From CAYTBN01 sp964436045 (GTDB lineage Bacteria > Myxococcota_A > UBA796 > UBA9615 > CAYRNR01), in the NCBI GenBank assembly GCA_964436045.1, contig CAYTBN010000007.1, positions 62,001-126,000 of the forward strand: a DNA stretch of 64,000 nt, read 5' to 3'. The notes beneath the pieces are model-generated. The model was not told the DNA's origin. It searched no databases and saw nothing but the letters and a program-made list of their open reading frames with translations. The position numbers and the translations under genes are program-made. Numbering within the stretch: position 1 is the stretch's first letter; every line of letters starts with the position of its first letter. Shown in pieces: positions 1-8,090 of the stretch.

Positions 1-535
1 GGTCGCGACGTAGCTGGCGGGCAGCCCAGGAGAGCGCCTCCAGGCCGCAGGTCTCGTGGTGACAGAACGTGACCGACGGGCCCCGCAGCCCGAACAGGAT
101 CGAGAGGTAGCCCGCCACCGCGTTCTGCACCAGGTTGGGGAACGACATCGGGTTGGCGAGCCGCGGCCCCCGCGTCCGTACCCGCTCCTGGAAGGCCCAG
201 GTGTGCTCCAGGCTGGCGTATTCGGTCGCCCAGCCCACCGCGGCGCGTTCGCTACGCACCCCGATCCCGTCACCCAGACCGGCGTGGCGCAGCGCCAATC
301 CCGCGGCCACCGTGGCCATCTTGCCCAGACGGTCCATCCGGCGCAGCTGGGGCGAGCGCACGATCTCCTTGACCGGTACCCGGTCGATCCTCCCCGCAGG
401 CACCGAGTGTCCCGTTCTGAGGTCGTCGTGCAGCGCGACGCCCGACTGCCCCGCCGCCAGCGAAGTGGGCAGCTCGTCGGCGTCGACGCCCAGCGGCGTC
501 AACAGGCCGATCCCGGTGATCACGACGTCGCTCAC
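1..535 (-). CDS. Beta-ketoacyl-ACP synthase, partial (runs off left edge)
   Basis: A condensing enzyme of the thiolase fold, which would join an acyl thioester to malonyl-ACP. Only about 178 N-terminal codons lie in the window. The GTG start at 535 overlaps the TGA of the preceding synthase as GTGA, so the two are translationally coupled. The N-terminus has the family hallmark ITGIGLLTPLG. Close to the edge, GPSVTFCHHETCGLEA is the nucleophile region; the Cys of ETCG aligns with the Cys of the usual TACSS box. The unusual box suggests a specialised pathway synthase rather than housekeeping FabF. It is the last gene visible in a six-gene operon. The catalytic His residues would lie beyond the edge, so activity cannot be judged. 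Confidence 0.85.
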   Translation of the reverse strand, partial: MSDVVITGIGLLTPLGVDADELPTSLAAGQSGVALHDDLRTGHSVPAGRIDRVPVKEIVRSPQLRRMDRLGKMATVAAGLALRHAGLGDGIGVRSERAAVGWATEYASLEHTWAFQERVRTRGPRLANPMSFPNLVQNAVAGYLSILFGLRGPSVTFCHHETCGLEALSWAARQLRRD

Positions 536-1740
536 GGCGTCCCCCACCCGCGGAACACCAGGCTCACGTCGTTGCCGCCGAAGGCGAAGGAGTTACTCAG
601 CACGGTCCGATAGCGCCCCCGACGGGCGTCGCCGTGGACCACGTCCACCGAGCAGTCCGGATCCGGTTCGGCGTACCCGGCCGTCGGCGCGACGAAGCCG
701 TGGCGCAGGGTGAGCAACGAGGCCACCGCCTCGATGGCGCCGCTGGCCCCCAGCGAGTGACCGACCAGCGACTTGGTGGCCGTCACCGGTACCCGGTCCG
801 TCCTGTCCTCGAGCAGCCGGCGGATGGCCGCGGACTCCATGACGTCGTTCTGGATCGTGGCCGTGCCGTGGGCGTTGACGTGGTCGACGCTCCCCGCGTC
901 CACCCCTGCGTCGGCGAGGGCCCAGCTCATGGCGCGCAGGGCCCCGTCCCCGGTATCGACGGGGTGGACGATGTGGTGGCCTTCTGCGGTGGACGCATAC
1001 CCCGCCAGCTCCAGTTCGGGCGTCCCGCCGCGGGCGACGAGGTGTTCCTCGGATTCCAGCAGCAGGAAGGCCGCGCCCTCCCCCAGCACCATGCCGCTGC
1101 GGCGGGCGTCGAAGGGGCGCGGGCGGTCCGGGGCGACCACGCCCAGGCTGTTGAAGCCGGCCAGGGTCAACCGGCAGAGGGCGTCCGCGCCCCCGGCGAG
1201 GGCCACCTCGGCGTCCCCGTCGCGGATAAGATCCAGCGCCTGGCCGATGGCGTTGGCCGCGGACGAACAGGCGGTGCTGGTGGTGATCACCGGTCCGTGG
1301 CTGCCCACGTGCCGCAGGAGCACGTCGGTGGTCGAACAGACCACCGCGTCGAGCATCCGCCGCAGTCCGACGGCGGCCAGCCCGCGCTCGGGTTCTCCAT
1401 AGAGCACCTGCTCGGCCTCGAACATACCCGCCGTACTGAGGCCGCAGCAGAGGGCGGCGTCGTCCAGGCGCACCGGGCCCGCGGACCGCAGCGCCTCGTC
1501 GACGGCGAACAGCGCCATCCGATCGCAGCGGTCGAGGCGGCGCCAGCTCGCCAGCGGGACACCGGCAGGACGGGGGATCGCTCCCACCCGCGAGGCGACC
1601 CCGCTGCGGAAGTCGGTGACATCGAACAGATCGAGGGGGGCGATGGCGTCCCGGCCCGCTTCCAGCCCGGCACGGAACGCGGCCAGACCGGCGCCCATGG
1701 GCGTGATGCAGCCGATCCCCGTGATCACGACCCGCGGCAT
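532..1740 (-). CDS. Beta-ketoacyl-ACP synthase (FabF/KAS-II-like), catalytic triad intact
   Basis: A 402-residue ketosynthase of normal family length. The Cys-His-His triad is visible: Cys158 in STACSS, His291 in NAHGTAT and His328 in SLVGHSLGASG. It should decarboxylate malonyl-ACP and condense it with the growing acyl chain carried by the operon's ACP. The ATG at 1740 shares one base with the TGA of the dehydratase gene (TGATG), and its own stop overlaps the next synthase start by GTGA. This coupling implies stoichiometric production of a multi-enzyme set. Sequence alone does not tell whether the product is a fatty acid, aryl polyene or another polyene. Confidence 0.92.
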   Translation of the reverse strand: MPRVVITGIGCITPMGAGLAAFRAGLEAGRDAIAPLDLFDVTDFRSGVASRVGAIPRPAGVPLASWRRLDRCDRMALFAVDEALRSAGPVRLDDAALCCGLSTAGMFEAEQVLYGEPERGLAAVGLRRMLDAVVCSTTDVLLRHVGSHGPVITTSTACSSAANAIGQALDLIRDGDAEVALAGGADALCRLTLAGFNSLGVVAPDRPRPFDARRSGMVLGEGAAFLLLESEEHLVARGGTPELELAGYASTAEGHHIVHPVDTGDGALRAMSWALADAGVDAGSVDHVNAHGTATIQNDVMESAAIRRLLEDRTDRVPVTATKSLVGHSLGASGAIEAVASLLTLRHGFVAPTAGYAEPDPDCSVDVVHGDARRGRYRTVLSNSFAFGGNDVSLVFRGWGTP

Positions 1741-2153
1741 CAGGGCACCCCTCCGGAACGGACGGTCAGAGTAGCACGGCAGAGCCGCTCGCCGTCCCGC
1801 TGGGCTTCCACCCGGTACATCGCGATGGGACCCAGGGCCCGGATCCGGGTACAGAAAAGGTCGATGGCATCGCCGGGGCGAGGGCGGTCCTCGAACGCGA
1901 GTTTCTCGACGCCGCCCAGCAGGCCGACCGCCGGCCCCGCGTCGGGGCTGCTCACACCGACGTGCACCGCGGTGGTCTGCGCCAGCGCTTCGACCAGCAC
2001 CAGCTCGCCGAATATCCGTCCAGCAAAGCTGTCCTCGCGGTCGGGCATCCGGAACCGGCAGTGGGCGGACTCACCGGCCACCTCCACGATCTCGTCGACG
2101 AACAAGAAGGGAGGGCGGTGGGGAAGAACGTCCAGGATCGGGGGCGGATTCAA
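1740..2153 (-). CDS. Hot-dog 3-hydroxyacyl-ACP dehydratase-like protein (FabZ/ApeP-like)
   Basis: A 137-residue single hot-dog domain. It begins with the FabZ-type segment LPHRPPFLFVDEI and carries EALAQTTAVHVG, whose Glu55 matches the catalytic acidic residue of FabA/FabZ. The GHFPG motif that supplies the catalytic His in classical FabZ is missing; the position reads FAGRIFGE. This is more like the dehydratases of aryl-polyene clusters than housekeeping FabZ, or it may have lost dehydratase activity. It would remove water from 3-hydroxyacyl-ACP to leave a double bond. It starts 3 nt after the acp stop and ends inside the next start codon, so it is certainly in the same operon. Confidence 0.8.
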   Translation of the reverse strand: MNPPPILDVLPHRPPFLFVDEIVEVAGESAHCRFRMPDREDSFAGRIFGELVLVEALAQTTAVHVGVSSPDAGPAVGLLGGVEKLAFEDRPRPGDAIDLFCTRIRALGPIAMYRVEAQRDGERLCRATLTVRSGGVP

Positions 2154-2156
2154 TGG

Positions 2157-2426
2157 TCAGGCGGCCCCGCCGTTGGCGGAGACGAACTCGGCGAGCGCCT
2201 TGACCGAGGCAAACACCTTCTGGCCCATGTCCTCGTCGGTGATCGGCACACCGAAGCGCTCCTCGATGGCCACGGCAAGCTGCAGCGCATCCAGGGAGTC
2301 GAGCTCGAGCCCCGCGCCGAACAGGGGCTGCTCGTCCTCGATCTCCTCGGGATCGATGTCCTCGAGGTTGAGGGATTCCACGATCAGCTGCTTCACCTGG
2401 AGCCTCAGCTCGGTCGCGTCCGACAT
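2157..2426 (-). CDS. Acyl carrier protein
   Basis: An 89-residue acidic carrier protein. Ser44 in the motif LELDSLDALQL is the expected 4'-phosphopantetheine attachment site. The start at 2426 (MSDATELR) was chosen because GGGAGG lies about 10 nt upstream. ATG codons at 2447, which would overlap the previous stop as ATGA, and at 2453 are alternatives adding 7 or 9 residues. It sits between the chain-length-factor-like gene and the dehydratase, so it is probably the dedicated carrier on which this operon's chain is built. A partner phosphopantetheinyl transferase is not in the window. Confidence 0.92.
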   Translation of the reverse strand: MSDATELRLQVKQLIVESLNLEDIDPEEIEDEQPLFGAGLELDSLDALQLAVAIEERFGVPITDEDMGQKVFASVKALAEFVSANGGAA

Positions 2427-2443
2427 CCCCGGCGATCCTCCCG

Positions 2444-3355
2444 TCATCCCCATCCCAGGGGCGACACGTCCAGCTGGACGTGGTGCCCCAGTTCGTCCTC
2501 GACCCGGATCGGCTCCGGAGCGAGCAGCCCCCCGGCCATCGCGGCCAGCGCGAGGGGAGCCGCCGCAGCGTACGTCCTCCCGATCGCATCCGCAAGGGGG
2601 TCGACCGGGAGGCGGCGTCCATCAGCCGCCGGTTCAAATCCCTCGGTCGAGGCCCCCACCAGCGTCCGGATCGGAGCGCCGCGCTCGCGGGCGCTCTCGA
2701 TGGACTCCAGCACGACTAGCGCCGCTCCTTCGGCGGGGACCGGCCGGTCCCCGTCGCGAGCGCCCCCGTCGAACAGCTCCTGGGCCAGCCACTGCCCCTG
2801 GGCGTCGACCCCGCCGGCCACGGCCCGCTCCACCCGCCCGGACCGGATCCAGTCCGCCGCCCGGGCGACGGCCGCCCCGCCCGCGGCATCGCCGTCCACC
2901 AGGGTCAGGTTGGGGCCGGTGAGCCCGGCGGCGATGCTGAGTTCGCCCGCCGGGGCCGACGGCACCGTGTAGCCGAACAGCAGGGGCGAGGCCAGCCGAT
3001 ACCCCTTGGTCAACAGGCTCCGGTGGTAGCCCTCGTTGACCAGCAGGCAGCCGTACCGCGAGCCGATCACCACGGCGGCGGGCTGACCGCCGTCGATCCC
3101 CGCGCTGTCCAGCGCCTGGCGGCCGGCGATCAGGGCCAGCTTGCTCCCCCGATCGACCCGGCCCAGCTTCAACGGCAGACCCGGCCAGTGCTGGCGAAGC
3201 TTCCAGCCGGCCTGGCCCACCTCCAGGCTTCCGCCGTCGACCTCGTGCCGGGCGGTCTCCAGATCCGCGCCCATCAGGCAGCGGGCCAGCGCCTCCAGCC
3301 CCACGCCGAACGCGCCCACCACGCCGATGCCGGTGACGGCGACCGGCGCGCTCAC
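2444..3355 (-). CDS. Chain-length-factor-like ketosynthase homologue lacking the catalytic Cys
   Basis: A ketosynthase-fold protein of 303 residues, about 100 shorter than an active KAS. It starts with VAVTGIGVVGAFG, but at the nucleophile site it reads TLVDGDAAGG, so Asp156 replaces Cys. No NAHGT or GHSLGA box is recognisable. This is the pattern of chain-length factors, which pair with an active ketosynthase and shape the product pocket. The start is the GTG at 3355, overlapping the TGA of the upstream synthase by GTGA; an ATG further upstream would lie inside that gene. The natural partner is the product of 3352-4563. A pseudo-enzyme without a CLF role is the alternative. Confidence 0.8.
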   Translation of the reverse strand: MSAPVAVTGIGVVGAFGVGLEALARCLMGADLETARHEVDGGSLEVGQAGWKLRQHWPGLPLKLGRVDRGSKLALIAGRQALDSAGIDGGQPAAVVIGSRYGCLLVNEGYHRSLLTKGYRLASPLLFGYTVPSAPAGELSIAAGLTGPNLTLVDGDAAGGAAVARAADWIRSGRVERAVAGGVDAQGQWLAQELFDGGARDGDRPVPAEGAALVVLESIESARERGAPIRTLVGASTEGFEPAADGRRLPVDPLADAIGRTYAAAAPLALAAMAGGLLAPEPIRVEDELGHHVQLDVSPLGWG

Positions 3356-4563
3356 GGCGCCTCCGCGCGGCGCAGGACCACTGCGGCGTTGTTGCCGGCG
3401 AAGGCCGAGTTGGTCGAGGCGGCCACCGACACCGGGCCGTCCAGCGCGACGTCTCGCAACAACGGATAGGGGCAGTCCGGGTCCTGGGGCCCGGGACCCG
3501 GTGTGGGCGGGATCGTTCCCCGCTCCAACACCAGCACACACGCGATCGCCTCGAGCAATCCGCAGGCGCCCAGCGTGTGCCCGAACACCGGCTTGTAGGC
3601 CACCGCCGGGACCGCCGGCCGCCGGTGGCCGAACAGGCGGTGCAGCGCCCGCGCCTCCATCGCGTCGTTGAAGGGCGTGGAGGTCGCGTGGGCGCAGATC
3701 AGTTCCACGTCGTCGGCGGTCACTCCGGCGTCGTCCAGGGCCATCCGGAGGGCTCGCTCGACCCCCCGGCCCTCGCGGTCCGGACCGGTCATGTGGTTCG
3801 CGTCGCCACCGAGGCCCGCACCCGCCAACCAGGCGCGCGATGTGACCCCGCGGGCGCGGGCGTGCTCTCTTGTCTCCAGGATCAGCGCGCCGGCCCCCTC
3901 CCCCAGCACCAGGCCACTGCGGTCCTGGCCAAAGGGGTTCATCTCGGCGGCGGTCAGCGCGCCGAGCATGTCGAACCCGGCGTGGATGAACCGATCGACC
4001 GCATCCGCGCCGCCGACCACGGCCAGGTCGACGGCGCCGCGGCGCAGATCGTCCAGGGCCAGCCCCATGGCTGCGGTCGCGGAGCAGCAGGCCGTGCTGA
4101 CGGTGACCGCGGGACCACCGCTTCCCAGCGCCCTGGCAAGGTGGCGCGCAGGCGCACCGTAGTCGGTGTCAGCCGGCCCCCAGGGCGGTGGCCGCCCCTC
4201 CACCCGCGCCCGGTGATACTCGACCCAGCGGGGTACGCCGCCGGTGGAGGTGCCCGCGTAGACCCCGACGCGGTCGCCGGCCAGGGCCGGCCCGCCCGCG
4301 TCTTCCTGGGCCTCCCGGACGGACGCAAGCAGCAGTGCGGAGGGAAAGTCGACTCCGGCGGGGGCCGCGGCCTGCAGGGAACGGCGGAGCGGCGCGGCGA
4401 TCCCGGCGACCCGATGGTTGACGAATCCTTCGGTATCCCAGCCGCTGACCGGTTCGTGGAGCGGGCGCCCGTCCACCAGCGCTTGCCACAGGGTGTCGAT
4501 CCCCGCCCCCGCGGAGGTCACCGCACCCATCCCGGTCACGGCGATCTGGGGCACTGGACCCAT
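3352..4563 (-). CDS. Beta-ketoacyl-ACP synthase, first gene of the operon
   Basis: A 403-residue ketosynthase. The triad is Cys159 in STACCSA, His292 in CAHATST (Ala replaces the usual Gly of HGT) and His329 in FGHTLGACG. The ATG at 4563 was chosen because GGGAGG lies 9 nt before it; a GTG at 4572 abuts that ribosome site and is unlikely. The gene is followed with a 4-nt overlap by the Cys-less homologue at 2444-3355, the classical arrangement of a ketosynthase/chain-length-factor heterodimer. It appears to be the first gene of the operon, since only about 200 non-coding bases and then the scaffold gap lie upstream. Confidence 0.92.
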   Translation of the reverse strand: MGPVPQIAVTGMGAVTSAGAGIDTLWQALVDGRPLHEPVSGWDTEGFVNHRVAGIAAPLRRSLQAAAPAGVDFPSALLLASVREAQEDAGGPALAGDRVGVYAGTSTGGVPRWVEYHRARVEGRPPPWGPADTDYGAPARHLARALGSGGPAVTVSTACCSATAAMGLALDDLRRGAVDLAVVGGADAVDRFIHAGFDMLGALTAAEMNPFGQDRSGLVLGEGAGALILETREHARARGVTSRAWLAGAGLGGDANHMTGPDREGRGVERALRMALDDAGVTADDVELICAHATSTPFNDAMEARALHRLFGHRRPAVPAVAYKPVFGHTLGACGLLEAIACVLVLERGTIPPTPGPGPQDPDCPYPLLRDVALDGPVSVAASTNSAFAGNNAAVVLRRAEAP

Positions 4564-4770
4564 CCCGGACACCCTCCCGTCGACGACTCAAGGAAGGTGA
4601 TCCCTTTGGGGTTGGGTGTCAAGCAGTGCCCCACCCGGCGGCCCGCTGGTAATCCTGCGGCAATCCCTCCGAGCGGACGACAGCTTCGTCTACAGCTGGC
4701 AGGTGGGCGACTGGTCGGTGACCGCCGGACCGGGGGGGCTGTGCCATGGAGATCAACGTCGTCGTCGCAG
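4564..4770. other. Non-coding stretch upstream of the ketosynthase operon, ending at the scaffold gap
   Basis: About 200 bases with no convincing gene. The operon promoter should lie here, but I see no clear -35/-10 pair. The last bases before the gap, read on the minus strand, give CDDDV. That resembles the MopE-type repeats on the other side, so the 3' end of the interrupted gene may reach into this stretch. Confidence 0.5.
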
Positions 4771-4780
4771 NNNNNNNNNN
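4771..4780. other. Scaffold gap (10 N)
   Basis: Ten unknown bases. Both flanks end in similar GTCGCAG/GTCGTC sequence, which encodes DCDD repeats on the minus strand. The gap length is probably nominal, and the reading frame across it is undefined. Confidence 0.95.
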
Positions 4781-5833
4781 GTCGCAGTCGTTGTCCAGCT
4801 CGTCGCAGACCTCCGCGGCGCCGGGGAAACGTCCGGGGTCGGCGTCGTCGCAGTCGCCGGCACACAGGGTCCAGCCGTCGCCGTCGCCATCCTCGTCCAC
4901 GATTCCGTTGCAGTCGTCGTCGATGCCGTTGCACAGGTCATCGGCGCCCGGGTGCACCGCGGGATCGGTGTCGTCGCAGTCGCCGCCGCATTCGGAGATG
5001 CCGTCGCCATCGCTGTCGACCTCGGTGTCCTCCAGGTCGCCCAGGCAATCCGAATCCACGCCATCGTCGCAGGTGTCCTCAGCGCCGGGATACACGGAGG
5101 AGTCGCCATCGTCGCAGTCCAGACAACCGTCCAGTCCATCGCCGTCCATGTCCCCGAGGGGCTCGGGACAGGTGGTGAACAGGATGACCAACCCGTCGTG
5201 GAGGGCGGCGGTCTCGCAGCTGTACTCGAGGTAACTGGAGGTGTCCGCCTGGATCCCGACCGTGGCCGAGGCGCCACCGGTGTAGTAGGCCTCGGTCAGC
5301 GTGGCGGCCTGGTAGCGCAGCTCGATGTCGTTGCTCGTCTCGTGGAGCACGACCTCCAGGTCCAGGACACCGGTCGCGCCCAGGCGGCTGACCTCGCGCC
5401 ACTAGGCGACGAAGGTCCGGAAGGGCGCCGAGCCGAAAGTGCCGTACAACGCCCGTCCATCCGGCGGATAGAGGTCGTCCCACCAGGCGAGGATCGTGGT
5501 CTGGGTCGAGAGCCCGTGGGGCAGACAATAGTTGGAGTACGACATGCTGGCGTTGGCGAAGGTCAGCGCCCCGTTGGACTGGAACCCGAGCTGATCGTAG
5601 GGCTGGCCGTAGTAGAAAAAATCGAACCCTATCGAGACCCACGCCATCCCGTCATCCGACAGCTCGGCGTCGACTCCCAGAACGTCCAGATCATCGTAGT
5701 CCCAGGCGGGACCGCCCGGGTCGTCGTTGTCGACGAAGTAGTACCCGAACGCGTCCGGCCCGCCGGTCGCCGCCCACGCCCCGCCCGCCGTCCACAGCAC
5801 CGCCGCCGCCACCAGACCGATCCACCGTCCCAT
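4781..5833 (-). pseudogene. Secreted MopE-type repeat protein interrupted by an in-frame TAG
   Basis: The ATG at 5833 has GGAGG upstream and opens a signal peptide of about 21 residues ending GGAWA. A globular domain follows (FDFFYYGQPYDQLGFQSNG, then an Asp-rich segment). After APFRTFVA comes TAG at 5404-5402. The same frame then continues as WREVSRLGATG and runs on into at least four DCDD/PGA/CdgxDxDC repeats, the MopE/thrombospondin-3-like Ca or metal-binding motif, up to the gap. The context FVA-stop-WREV suggests that a CAG or GAG codon became TAG. TAG is a normal stop elsewhere in the window, so recoding is unlikely. The 3' end is lost in the gap. It would be an exported cell-surface protein. 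Confidence 0.75.
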
Positions 5834-5914
5834 CTCGTCCTCCGTCGCTGCCGGGATGGTACCGCAGGCGGTGGTCAGCAGGCGAGACCGAGGGCGAGGC
5901 CGAGCGGACGGGGG

Positions 5915-6379
5915 TCACGGACCGCTGGCGAAGGACTCCAGGTTGGCCTCCAGCTGGGACCGGATCTCGTCCGCCTCCTCACCCCCGATCGAGAGATCCG
6001 CGAGCAGGCGCTCCAGCCCCTCCCGGGCGAGGGTTCCGTGGATCTCGGTCCGGTAGCGGTCGGGATCCTCGGTCAGGCAGTCCAGCTCACCGCAGGGCAA
6101 CTGATCCGGGGTCGGGGCCTGGAGTTCCAGCGGAGAGGCGGACCAGGCCGGCAGATCCCCGGCGGCTCCCTCGACCGGGGCACGGGCCTCCCTGCGGGAG
6201 GTCGCCTGCCGCGGCCGTGTCGGCGATGGGGCCGCCGGGTCCGACGACGGCGACGGCGAGCCTGCACCCACGGTCGGCTCCGGGGGTGCAGGCTGCACGG
6301 TCTCGCGCTCCGACAGGGCGACCACGGCGGACACCAGGGCGAACGCGCCCAGGGCCGCGATCCAGCAGCGGCGCGACAC
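5915..6379 (-). CDS. Hypothetical membrane-anchored or secreted protein
   Basis: 154 residues that I do not recognise. The GTG at 6379 is preceded by AGGAGG at ideal spacing, and that site includes the stop codon of the gene before. A hydrophobic segment (about residues 6-22) acts as a signal anchor. A Pro/Ser/Thr-rich linker follows (about 30-75), then a small C-terminal domain with a Cys pair in CGELDC. The topology fits a periplasmic domain held off the membrane. It is probably co-transcribed with the gene at 6390-6737, 10 nt upstream. No function can be assigned. Confidence 0.65.
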   Translation of the reverse strand: MSRRCWIAALGAFALVSAVVALSERETVQPAPPEPTVGAGSPSPSSDPAAPSPTRPRQATSRREARAPVEGAAGDLPAWSASPLELQAPTPDQLPCGELDCLTEDPDRYRTEIHGTLAREGLERLLADLSIGGEEADEIRSQLEANLESFASGP

Positions 6380-6389
6380 CTCGCGCCTC

Positions 6390-6737
6390 CTACTGCCGGG
6401 TTCCGCTGAACGCGCCCGCTTCGGCCAGGCCCAGGTTCAGCACCCCGATGTGCACGCCATCGCTGACCAGGCACACCAGCTCCACGTCGGCCGCATACCC
6501 TCCGGTCATCGCGAACCCGTCGTCCCGATCCATGTTCCCCGCCAGCAGGGCGGCGGCGGCCGGGATGCAGGCGATGCCGTTGCCGGCGCCCGGCTGACCA
6601 ATCCCGAGGCCGATCGACGCGAAGTTGCCGTTGTTCGCCCCGGTGTTGTTGTCCAGCAGCGCGCCGAACCAGCCCTCGAGCACCTCGCCGGTGGGCTCCA
6701 GGGTGTCGGGGGCGTACTGGACGGACTCGGTGTACAC
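6390..6737 (-). CDS. Hypothetical protein, 115 residues
   Basis: A Gly/Asn-rich, weakly acidic protein that I do not recognise. The GTG at 6737 has GGAG five bases upstream and gives a protein beginning VYTESVQYAPDT. The open frame continues further upstream, but there it is antisense to the caspase-like gene and looks non-coding. Residues such as GWFGALLDNNTGANNG and VELVCLVSDGVHIGVLN suggest a compact beta-rich fold. It could be the intact product or the tail of a longer gene cut at the breakpoint near 6740-6770. It precedes 5915-6379 in a probable two-gene operon. Confidence 0.5.
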   Translation of the reverse strand: MYTESVQYAPDTLEPTGEVLEGWFGALLDNNTGANNGNFASIGLGIGQPGAGNGIACIPAAAALLAGNMDRDDGFAMTGGYAADVELVCLVSDGVHIGVLNLGLAEAGAFSGTRQ

Positions 6738-6779
6738 GTCCGCTCCGTGCAGCCCGGTGGCCCGCCGCGGAGGTTCCTG

Positions 6780-8090
6780 GTGGCCAGGGACACCCGTCGG
6801 GACGACCTGCGCAACACCGGGATCGACGTCCGCGAGCTGATCCGGATCGTCGAGGCCTCGGCGCCCCGCTGGAAGGTGATCGTCTTGGCGTCTTGCTTCG
6901 GGGGCACGGGTGCGGGTGTGAAGTCCGCCGAGGGGCCGATGCCCGATCATCGGCGCGGCCGGCCGGAGCTGCCGCCGATGCCGCTCGAGGCCAGACGTGC
7001 GACCGTGGTCCTCTCGGCCTCCTACGAGGACGGTCCGGCGTGGGAGGACCCGACCCTGGGTCACGAGATCTACACGCACTACCTTCTCGACGCCCTCTCC
7101 CGCGCCGCCGATGGCGAGGTGGATCTGGACGGTGACGGCGCCCTGTCAGCCTTCGAGGCCCATGGATTCGCCACCGGGCGGACCATCGACCACACCGGCG
7201 GCCGCCAGCTGCCATCGGCGGATCTCAACGCGGTCGGCGAGCGGGACGTGGTGCTCACCGCGGAGGCGCCTCGGGAGGCCAGCCGGGGCGTGTTCTGGCT
7301 GCTGCCCGACTGGCTCCGACCCCGGGGCGATGAGGGTCCCAGGGCCTGGATCGACGAGGAGGCGGTCGACGCCTCTGCGCCGGGCCAGCCCCTCGAGGCC
7401 GGGAGCCACCGCCTGCGGCTCCACTGGCCCGACGGCAGCCAACCGGACCGGGATCTGGCATTCCGGGTCGGCCTCGGCGACGACCTCTCGGTGGGGGACG
7501 TGCTCGCCCGCGCGGAGGACCAGTGGCTCGGCCTGGAGGCCGGCGTGATTCTTGTAGGCGGCGCCGCTGCCTACAACCGCACCAACGACGATCCGGATGA
7601 CTCGACCGACGATCCCCACGATCTGCCCCTGGCCGTCCCCGCGCTGAGGCTGATCTTCGAGCAGCGGCTGGCGGGGCGCACACAGCCCCGCGGGCTCGAC
7701 CTCGGGCTCGCCCTGGCGTACTGGCCCGGGAAGGTCTACGACGAACCGCTGGGTCATCTGCCCGCGCACTACGCCGCCATCGATGTGGCCTTGCTCGCCT
7801 CGGCTACCGGCTGCTGTCCCGGCCCGCGGGGGCCGATGGCCCGGCGCTGGCGGCCAGCCTCCCCGATCTCTGCGGCGGGCGCGACGCCACGGTCCCGGGA
7901 GGCCGAGCGGCCAAGGTACACGCCGGCGAGGTGTGGTTGCTCGACGGCGGCGGCGCCGCCGTTGGCGCCGTGGACGCGACGGAAGTGCTGTGGGAGCGGG
8001 GCCGGCTGTGGTGGGAGGGGGAGTCCGATGACGGCGCCGCCTGGGTCCCCAACGACGTGGGCTACGAGCTGGCGACCCTGGATGACCTAG
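6780..8090 (+). pseudogene. Caspase-like (peptidase C14) protein, N-terminally truncated and frameshifted near 7800
   Basis: From 6780 the frame reads VARDTRRDDL, then WKVIVLASCFGG, the Cys-bearing strand of a caspase-like domain. An Asp-rich EF-hand-like stretch (DLDGDGALSAFE) follows, and later a beta-strand-rich segment resembling an outer-membrane barrel. The half-domain carrying the catalytic His-Gly is absent, and caspase-type sequence (RRFL) extends upstream of the GTG at 6780, although GGAGG sits six bases before it. Coding character stops near 7800: the other frame continues naturally as RLGYRLLSRP, while this frame becomes Arg/Pro-rich noise up to its stop at 8090. I read this as a broken or mis-assembled gene fused to the next one. 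Confidence 0.55.

Noticed and set aside
5402..5404. Reassignment of TAG to an amino acid
   Set aside because: TAG ends several intact genes here (signal peptidase, dipeptidase, bisphosphate nucleotidase), so the code is standard.
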